The notes beneath the pieces are model-generated. The model saw only the letters and a list, made by a program, of their open reading frames with translations, was not told where the DNA came from and did no database searches. A DNA stretch of 11,299 bases from Rikenellaceae bacterium (GTDB lineage: Bacteria; Bacteroidota; Bacteroidia; Bacteroidales; UBA932), in the NCBI GenBank assembly GCA_900767405.1, contig CAAFZB010000013.1, forward strand, positions 1 to 11,299, given 5' to 3'. This document shows positions 6,968-11,299 of this stretch, piece by piece. Both the position numbers and the translations under genes were made by a program. Each line of letters opens with the position of its first letter. Within the stretch, counting starts at the first letter, position 1.

Positions 6968-8677
6968 ATGAAAGTTAATCAAGACAAACATTGCCCCATT
7001 GTTCCCAACTTGTTGCTCGGGTTGGCCGGCGGTATCGAGTATCTCAAGGTCAAGGATTACAGTAAAAGACCCAAGAGCACTCAGGTAAAGACTCTCAGAG
7101 CAATCCTCAGTTATGCAAAGGATTCTGCTTACGGCAAGGAGCACAACTTTGCCGATATTCTTAAGGAAAAGTGCGATGACAAATTCCTCAAGCTTTATAA
7201 AAAGATGGTGAAACCCTCTGAATATGAGGATTTCAGACCTTATGTGAACCGAATGAAATCGGGAGAGAGCGATGTCCTTTTCCAGGGCCGACCGTTGCTT
7301 TATGCGACAACTTCAGGAGCTACCGAAGAGCCCAAATGGATACCTATTTCAAAGGCATACCTGGACAATATCTACGGTAAGATGAACAAGTGCTGGCTGT
7401 TCAATTTCATTCATCAGAAGCACGGCGTATATGCCGGTTCGATTGTCTCTGTAGTAGGCAAGCAAATAGAAGGATACACTCCCGACGGAACCATCTTCGG
7501 CTCGGTTTCCGGCTTTACGCAGAAGAACTGTCCGGGGTTTGTGAAGAAACTTTATTCGGCTCCGTCCTGTGTCTTCAACAACGATGACTATACCGGAAGG
7601 AACTATACCATAATGCGTCTGGGAATAGAGCGTAACGTTACCCTCGTGGTAGCTGCCAACCCCAGTACGATGGTTGAGATGCAGCATAACGTAGACGTGT
7701 GGATGGACGAATACATCAAGGACATTGAGAACGGTACACTTTCAGACAAGGTAAGCGTTCCCGATGATATAAGGAAAGAACTTGCCTCTATTCTCAAACC
7801 CAACCCCGAAAGAGCACAGGAACTTCGCGAACTTAAGGCAAAGTACGGTCAGGTGCTCCCCAAGCATTTCTGGCCCAATCTCCAGATTCTCACAACCTGG
7901 AAATGCGGAAATACAAAGATTTATCTTGACAAGCTGCAAGGTTCATATCCCGAGGGTATGCTTCATCAGGAGTTTGCATACTTCTCTTCTGAATGCCGTG
8001 CCGGCCTTGTCCTGGATGACTCCAACGAGACGGTGCTCTTCCCTCATTTCCATTACTATGAGTTCAAGAAGGCAGAGGAGTTCAACGATCCCGAGGCTCC
8101 GTTCTACGAACTTTACGAACTGGTTCCCGGCCAGCAGTACTGTCCATTCGTAACAACCTTCTCTGGTCTTTACAGATATAATATGAATGATATCGTGGAG
8201 GCTTCTGCACCGTTGTTCGGAAAGACTCCCAGAATTCATATGGTTCAGAAGGTCAACGGAATCGTTACGATTACGGGGGAGAAACTTTATGAAGGTCAGT
8301 TCGTAAATGCTGTCAAGGAGACTGAGGCGCAGACCGGCCTTAACCTCAATTATTTTGCCGGGTATGCGAATCTGGAGGAATCCCGATATGACTGGTATTT
8401 CGAATTCGAAGACCAGAGTGTAAGTCAGGAGAAAGCCGAGGAGTTTGGACGCAGAGTCGATACCATTATCAAGGGACTCAATATGGAATACGCTGCCAAG
8501 CGTGACAGTTTCCGTCTCAAGGATTCTGCAATCTTCCGTTTGGAACAGAAATCGTTTGACAAGTTCAAGACAGAGATTCTGGAACAGACAAAGCAGGATG
8601 CTTCACGGTTCAAACCCAACGTCCTTTCTCAGAAGGAGCCTTTCCATCAGGTAATCGCTCACTATGTAATCAAGTAG
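6968..8677 (+). CDS. GH3-family (auxin-responsive GH3/JAR1-like) adenylating acyl-amide synthetase
   Basis: This 569-residue cytoplasmic protein belongs to the ANL-superfamily GH3 group (plant auxin-responsive GH3, unrelated to glycoside hydrolase family 3). Plant relatives activate a carboxylate with ATP and join it to an amino acid; the substrates of Bacteroidota members are not established. Three ATP/AMP-binding motifs are visible: TTSGATEEPKWIP at 114-126 (phosphate loop), FAYFSSECRAG at 336-346 (matching the YxSSE motif) and SGLYRYNMNDIVE at 399-411 with Asp408. The C-terminal part (about 430-569) forms the small lid domain, starting VNGIVTITGEKLYE. Length is near the family norm of about 500-600 residues, and no signal peptide or membrane segment is seen. 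It begins one base after the GH9-CE4 stop, so it is almost certainly co-transcribed and perhaps translationally coupled with it. It is followed by a terminator hairpin at 8718-8749. Confidence 0.92.
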   Translation: MKVNQDKHCPIVPNLLLGLAGGIEYLKVKDYSKRPKSTQVKTLRAILSYAKDSAYGKEHNFADILKEKCDDKFLKLYKKMVKPSEYEDFRPYVNRMKSGESDVLFQGRPLLYATTSGATEEPKWIPISKAYLDNIYGKMNKCWLFNFIHQKHGVYAGSIVSVVGKQIEGYTPDGTIFGSVSGFTQKNCPGFVKKLYSAPSCVFNNDDYTGRNYTIMRLGIERNVTLVVAANPSTMVEMQHNVDVWMDEYIKDIENGTLSDKVSVPDDIRKELASILKPNPERAQELRELKAKYGQVLPKHFWPNLQILTTWKCGNTKIYLDKLQGSYPEGMLHQEFAYFSSECRAGLVLDDSNETVLFPHFHYYEFKKAEEFNDPEAPFYELYELVPGQQYCPFVTTFSGLYRYNMNDIVEASAPLFGKTPRIHMVQKVNGIVTITGEKLYEGQFVNAVKETEAQTGLNLNYFAGYANLEESRYDWYFEFEDQSVSQEKAEEFGRRVDTIIKGLNMEYAAKRDSFRLKDSAIFRLEQKSFDKFKTEILEQTKQDASRFKPNVLSQKEPFHQVIAHYVIK

Positions 8678-8704
8678 TGCTGTTTTTTTAGAAGTAAATT
8701 ATAC

Positions 8705-8806
8705 TTAGCGAATAACAGAAATCCCTTCCGCCGTCGCGGAAGGGATTTTCACAACTGGCTGAACATCAACTACTCCCCATAACGGCTCGTTGTCATCCCT
8801 GGGCAT
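8705..8806 (-). CDS. Possible 33-codon small ORF, unrecognised
   Basis: On the minus strand ATG 8806 opens a 33-residue frame (MPRDDNEPLWGV and so on) ending in TAA at 8705-8707. A TATATTTG box at 8844-8837 would place transcription start near 8830, giving a leader of about 24 nt, so promoter, leader and frame are coherent. Against it, the frame runs straight through the terminator hairpin and ends antisense to the end of the preceding transcript, and a 33-codon open frame arises easily by chance. I recognise no homologue, and no domain, signal peptide or membrane segment is visible. Confidence 0.2.
   Translation of the reverse strand: MPRDDNEPLWGVVDVQPVVKIPSATAEGISVIR
8718..8750. terminator. 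Hairpin terminator after the GH3-family gene
   Basis: AAATCCCTTCCGC (8719-8731) pairs perfectly with GCGGAAGGGATTT (8736-8748) around the tetraloop CGTC, a 13-bp stem, followed on the plus strand by TTTTC. The flanking AAA/TTT lets it work on both strands, though the plus-strand T tract is short. It lies 41 nt after the stop at 8677. A T-run at 8684-8690 precedes it. Confidence 0.8.
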
Positions 8807-8989
8807 GTGAGTGTTTACACTTGTTGTATGGTTGAACAAATATAACACAATTATTGATGCCTCTGGTAAAATGACGGCAGTAAGATTTTGCTAATCGGGG
8901 AATTCTTACCATATTGCGGATATTCAACAATTTATATACACATCATGCATAAAGGACAAAGTAAACAGTAACCGAAAAAAGCATCTTTA

Positions 8990-9904
8990 ATGAACCGTAC
9001 TCCGATCTCCTCCTCCGAACTTCGAAAATTGTTCCAGAAGGATTTCCCAGAGATTTATGAACTTGCTTCAAGTAATGATTTCAAGGGAATATCCCTTCAA
9101 AAGCCCTACTCTCAATTTCTGCTGAGTCTTGCAGAAAAAGAAGGCACGGTCATTCACGACCTTCCATCCGGGACTGATATCACCCTTTCAACACTATCTC
9201 ACCTGTGTCGCTTCCTCAAAGGGGACAAGGATTCAGAGCAATTTTTCGACGGTGCTCTGGACATATTCTTCACCCTTCACGCTTTGGACAGGGCTTGTAA
9301 GATGCCATCCAGAAGCACCGTACACCGCTGGATGTCACGATGGCCCAAAGGGACAGACAGTACCGTCCTGAATCATCGCGAGGATAACAAGCAGAGAATT
9401 ATCACGTATCTTGTCGAAAGAATCTCCGCCGGGCACAGGAAATCGGCGAAGTACTTCTTCGGAGACGGCTTGACATACGAGCAGAAGCGGGACCTTGTTT
9501 CCGTGTGGTGGAATGAGGTCGCTTTCCATATAGTTATGGCCGCCCGGACGCCAAAAGAAATTGACGCCCTCCTTGGAGGCTCCCTCTCCCCTGATGAAAG
9601 GGCACTATACAAGAAGGCGGCTAAAAAAGGAATACCTTTCTTCCTGACCCCATATTATGCTTCACTTCTTTGCACTGACGGCAAGTCCTATGACGACCGA
9701 GCAATCCGTAGTTATGTGATGTATTCGAATGAACTGGTCGAAACCTTCGGCAGCATCAAGGCCTGGGAGAAGGAAGACATTGTGGAAGACGGGGCTCCGA
9801 ATGCCGCAGGTTGGCTTGTTCCGGGAGGTGACAATATCCACAGGCGCTATCCGGACTTCGACTTCAGGGTGACGGGCGAATTGTCGAATTTTGCAGTGAA
9901 GTAA
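8990..9904 (+). CDS. KamA-family (lysine 2,3-aminomutase-like) N-terminal region without radical-SAM domain
   Basis: The 304-residue product resembles the N-terminal extension of the large (about 700-residue) KamA-family radical-SAM proteins I recall from Bacteroidales. Recognisable stretches are WWNEVAFHIVMAARTPKE (173-190), GGSLSPDERALYKKAAKKGIP (196-216), FFLTPYYASLL (217-227), AIRSYVMYSNELVETFGSIK (238-257), AWEKEDIVE (258-266), PNAAGWLVP (270-278) and NIHRRYP (282-288). In full-length proteins the text after NIHRRYP leads directly into the CxxxCxxC iron-sulphur/SAM motif; here it becomes DFDFRVTGELSNFAVK and stops. No CxxxCxxC or later KamA sequence occurs in the 35 nt before the next ORF. 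It is therefore either a remnant of a deletion or a free-standing N-domain; aminomutase activity is not expected. Cytoplasmic, no signal peptide. ATG 8990 is the first in-frame start; the promoter is not evident. Confidence 0.75.
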   Translation: MNRTPISSSELRKLFQKDFPEIYELASSNDFKGISLQKPYSQFLLSLAEKEGTVIHDLPSGTDITLSTLSHLCRFLKGDKDSEQFFDGALDIFFTLHALDRACKMPSRSTVHRWMSRWPKGTDSTVLNHREDNKQRIITYLVERISAGHRKSAKYFFGDGLTYEQKRDLVSVWWNEVAFHIVMAARTPKEIDALLGGSLSPDERALYKKAAKKGIPFFLTPYYASLLCTDGKSYDDRAIRSYVMYSNELVETFGSIKAWEKEDIVEDGAPNAAGWLVPGGDNIHRRYPDFDFRVTGELSNFAVK

Positions 9905-9942
9905 TAATGCCGAAAAGGGATGTCGGTAATCGAGAATAAATG

Positions 9943-9950
9943 TATATTTG
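9943..9950 (+). promoter_or_regulatory. Bacteroidota -7 promoter element (TATATTTG) of the deacylase gene
   Basis: TATATTTG matches TAnnTTTG exactly and sits 4 nt before ATG 9955; no clear -33 TTTG is seen. Transcription should start at or within a base or two of the start codon, giving a leaderless mRNA. An upstream in-frame ATG at 9940 would make the -7 box itself coding (MYIC), so it is not the likely start. Confidence 0.68.
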
Positions 9951-9954
9951 CCCT

Positions 9955-11282
9955 ATGAAAGAGACTAAAACCATCCTAAAAGGCGGCAGAATCTATAACG
10001 GAACCGCCTCTGAACCCTTTGTAGGCGACATTCTGTTTCAAGGAGACAGAATACTTGAAGTCGCTTCATCCATAGATGATCCCGGTGCTGAAGTCATCGA
10101 CATCAGTGGATTGAGCATTTCCTCCGGATTCTTCGACGCGCACTCCCACAACGACTGGTTCGCAATCAAGAAGCAGCCTATCAAGTATTTCGAGCCTTTT
10201 ATCCGTCAAGGAATCACCTCTTTCATAACCGGCAACTGCGGCCTCTCTGCCGTAGGATTTGAGCCAGATACTCCGTACGTTGACAAAGTCGGAGGCGGGC
10301 TTTTCAGTTACGGCGAGGATATGACAGGCGTGTATCCCGATGTGGAGTCGTTCTTCAAATCGATAGACGGTAACACTCCCTGCAACATAGCTCTTCTTCT
10401 CGGACATTGCTCTGCGAGGGCCAGCGTCGCCGGCGACAGCAGCGGCAAACTAACTTCCGAAGAGATTGAACGGATGAAGGCAATCATGGAGAAGGGTCTC
10501 AAGCAGGGAGCCTGCGGGCTGAGTCTTGGCCTGATGTACACCCCCGGCATTTATGCCGACGTTCCGGAACTTCGCGAAGTTGCAAAACTCTGCGAGAAAT
10601 ACGACCGGCCTATGACCGTACACCCGATGGCGGAATCGAAAGTATCGATGGATTATCCGATGTTCGGCCGTGCCCATAACCTGCGGGCCCTTGATGAGAT
10701 GGTGGAAGTAACCAGAGGCCTGAAGATGAAATTCCAGCACAGCCATCTCATCTTTGTCGGACGCAATACCTTCAAAACCAAGGATGCAGCTCACGCCATA
10801 CTTGACAAGATGCGCTCCGAGGGTATTGACGCTCAGTTTGACATCTATAACGAACTCCTTGGTGTAAGCGTGATTACCGTCATTATGCCCGCCTGGTATC
10901 AGAGCCTCAGCGCATCCGACAAGCGCAAATGGTGGAACAAGTTCAGGTTCGCCATACTTTGCAAGGCATCCATAATCCTTCTCGGGCTTGGCTGGGAAGG
11001 CATACAGATAGCGTATGTGGGCGAAGGAAACGAGCGTTGGGAAGGCAAGACAGTTGCGGAATGCGCCAGGGAAATGGGCAAGAGCTGCATCGACGCATAT
11101 CTCGACCTCTGCGAGATGAGCGGTTTCAAGGGTAGAATCAATTTCGGACCGTACAGCACTCCTGAGATAATCTCCTGGCAGTCGAAGCAGGATACCTGCC
11201 TGTATATGACATATGCCTGGGTGGAAGAGCACGGTGTGCAGAATCCGGCCATCTACGATTGCTTCCCGAAATTCCTGCGCTG
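9955..11282 (+). CDS. N-acyl-D-amino-acid deacylase, amidohydrolase superfamily (3' truncated)
   Basis: The first 442 residues of a D-aminoacylase-type zinc amidohydrolase, which removes the acyl group from N-acyl-D-amino acids in the cytoplasm. Visible metal and active-site positions from ATG 9955 are His63 and His65 in FFDAHSHND, Cys95 in GNCGLS, the GHCSAR segment (150-155), GLSLGLMYTPGIYADVPEL (188-206), His223 in HPMAES, and His262 or His264 in QHSHL; they parallel the HxH, Cys, His, His ligand set of characterised D-aminoacylases. Near 418-422 the sequence reads MTYAW where relatives are expected to have an aspartate (MTDAW). Members are usually about 480-540 residues, so some 50-100 residues are missing. 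The apparent TGA at 11281-11283 uses the first adapter base and is not a real stop. ATG 9955 is preferred over ATG 9940 because of the promoter at 9943-9950. Confidence 0.93.
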
Positions 11283-11299
11283 AGATCGGAAGAGCGTCG
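11283..11299 (+). other. Illumina TruSeq read-1 adapter remnant, reverse complement (not genomic)
   Basis: AGATCGGAAGAGCGTCG is the start of the reverse complement of the TruSeq universal (read 1) adapter. Its first A is the A-tail position of the ligated fragment, so genomic sequence ends at 11282. It creates an artificial TGA with the last two genomic bases. Confidence 0.97.

Larger units (their letters stand above)
8678..8989. other. Intergenic interval of 312 bp
   Basis: Besides the hairpin terminator at 8718-8750, this interval contains a weak small-ORF candidate on the minus strand (8705-8806) with a -7-like box at 8837-8844, a short palindrome AGTGT-TT-ACACT at 8810-8821, and an AT-rich stretch from about 8822. 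I found no exact TAnnTTTG box on the plus strand ahead of ATG 8990, so the promoter of the next gene is not identified. No RNA gene or insertion sequence is seen. Confidence 0.6.

Noticed and set aside
10450..11232. A 260-codon open frame antisense to the deacylase gene
   Set aside because: It mirrors a well-conserved amidohydrolase and shows no domain of its own.
1..11299. CRISPR arrays, phage genes, toxin-antitoxin or defence systems
   Set aside because: No spaced direct repeats and no proteins of those types were seen; the genes are housekeeping, envelope and metabolic.

Overview
The window looks like chromosomal DNA from a member of the order Bacteroidales, probably a gut or rumen lineage. 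Three things point there. Five promoter-like TAnnTTTG elements of the Bacteroidota housekeeping sigma factor sit just ahead of genes. The start codons lack obvious Shine-Dalgarno sequences. Several proteins (a dolichol-phosphate-mannose-synthase-like GT2, a two-domain GT2, a GH9-CE4 fusion, a GH3-type acyl-amide synthetase and a KamA-family N-terminal region) belong to types I know from Bacteroidales. I cannot name a genus from the sequence alone. Both ends are Illumina TruSeq adapter sequence (1-21 and 11283-11299) in the two different, correctly oriented versions, so genomic sequence runs from 22 to 11282 and the window reads as one intact amplified library insert. The first gene is therefore cut at its 5' end and the last at its 3' end, and the apparent start of the first and stop of the last are adapter artefacts.

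Layout: (1) 22-1275 (+), C-terminal part of the RNA-binding transcription accessory protein Tex. (2) 1268-1981 (-), a polyprenol-phosphate mannosyltransferase-like GT2, overlapping tex tail-to-tail by 8 bp. (3) A short divergent promoter region, 1982-2079. (4) 2080-3492 and 3499-4050 (+), a two-domain GT2 glycosyltransferase and a secreted NlpC/P60 peptidase, 6 nt apart. (5) 4051-4207, a 157-bp element with perfect 24-bp inverted ends and internal hairpins. (6) 4225-4374, tRNA-Val(TAC) with its own promoter and terminator. (7) 4474-6966 and 6968-8677 (+), a secreted GH9 glucanase fused to a CE4-type deacetylase domain and, one base later, a GH3-family adenylating enzyme. (8) 8678-8989, a noncoding interval with a hairpin terminator and a possible 33-codon ORF on the minus strand. 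(9) 8990-9904 (+), an N-terminal KamA-like protein with no radical-SAM domain. (10) 9955-11282 (+), a truncated N-acyl-D-amino-acid deacylase.

The functional theme is envelope and glycan handling: two glycosyltransferases, a cell-wall peptidase, a secreted polysaccharide-degrading fusion and a D-amino-acid deacylase that could salvage wall-derived products. Otherwise this is ordinary housekeeping sequence. I see no phage, CRISPR, toxin-antitoxin or defence system. The observations most worth checking are the 157-bp inverted-repeat element, the KamA protein lacking its catalytic half, two promoters placed so close to their start codons that the mRNAs should be leaderless, and the GH9-CE4/GH3-family gene pair.
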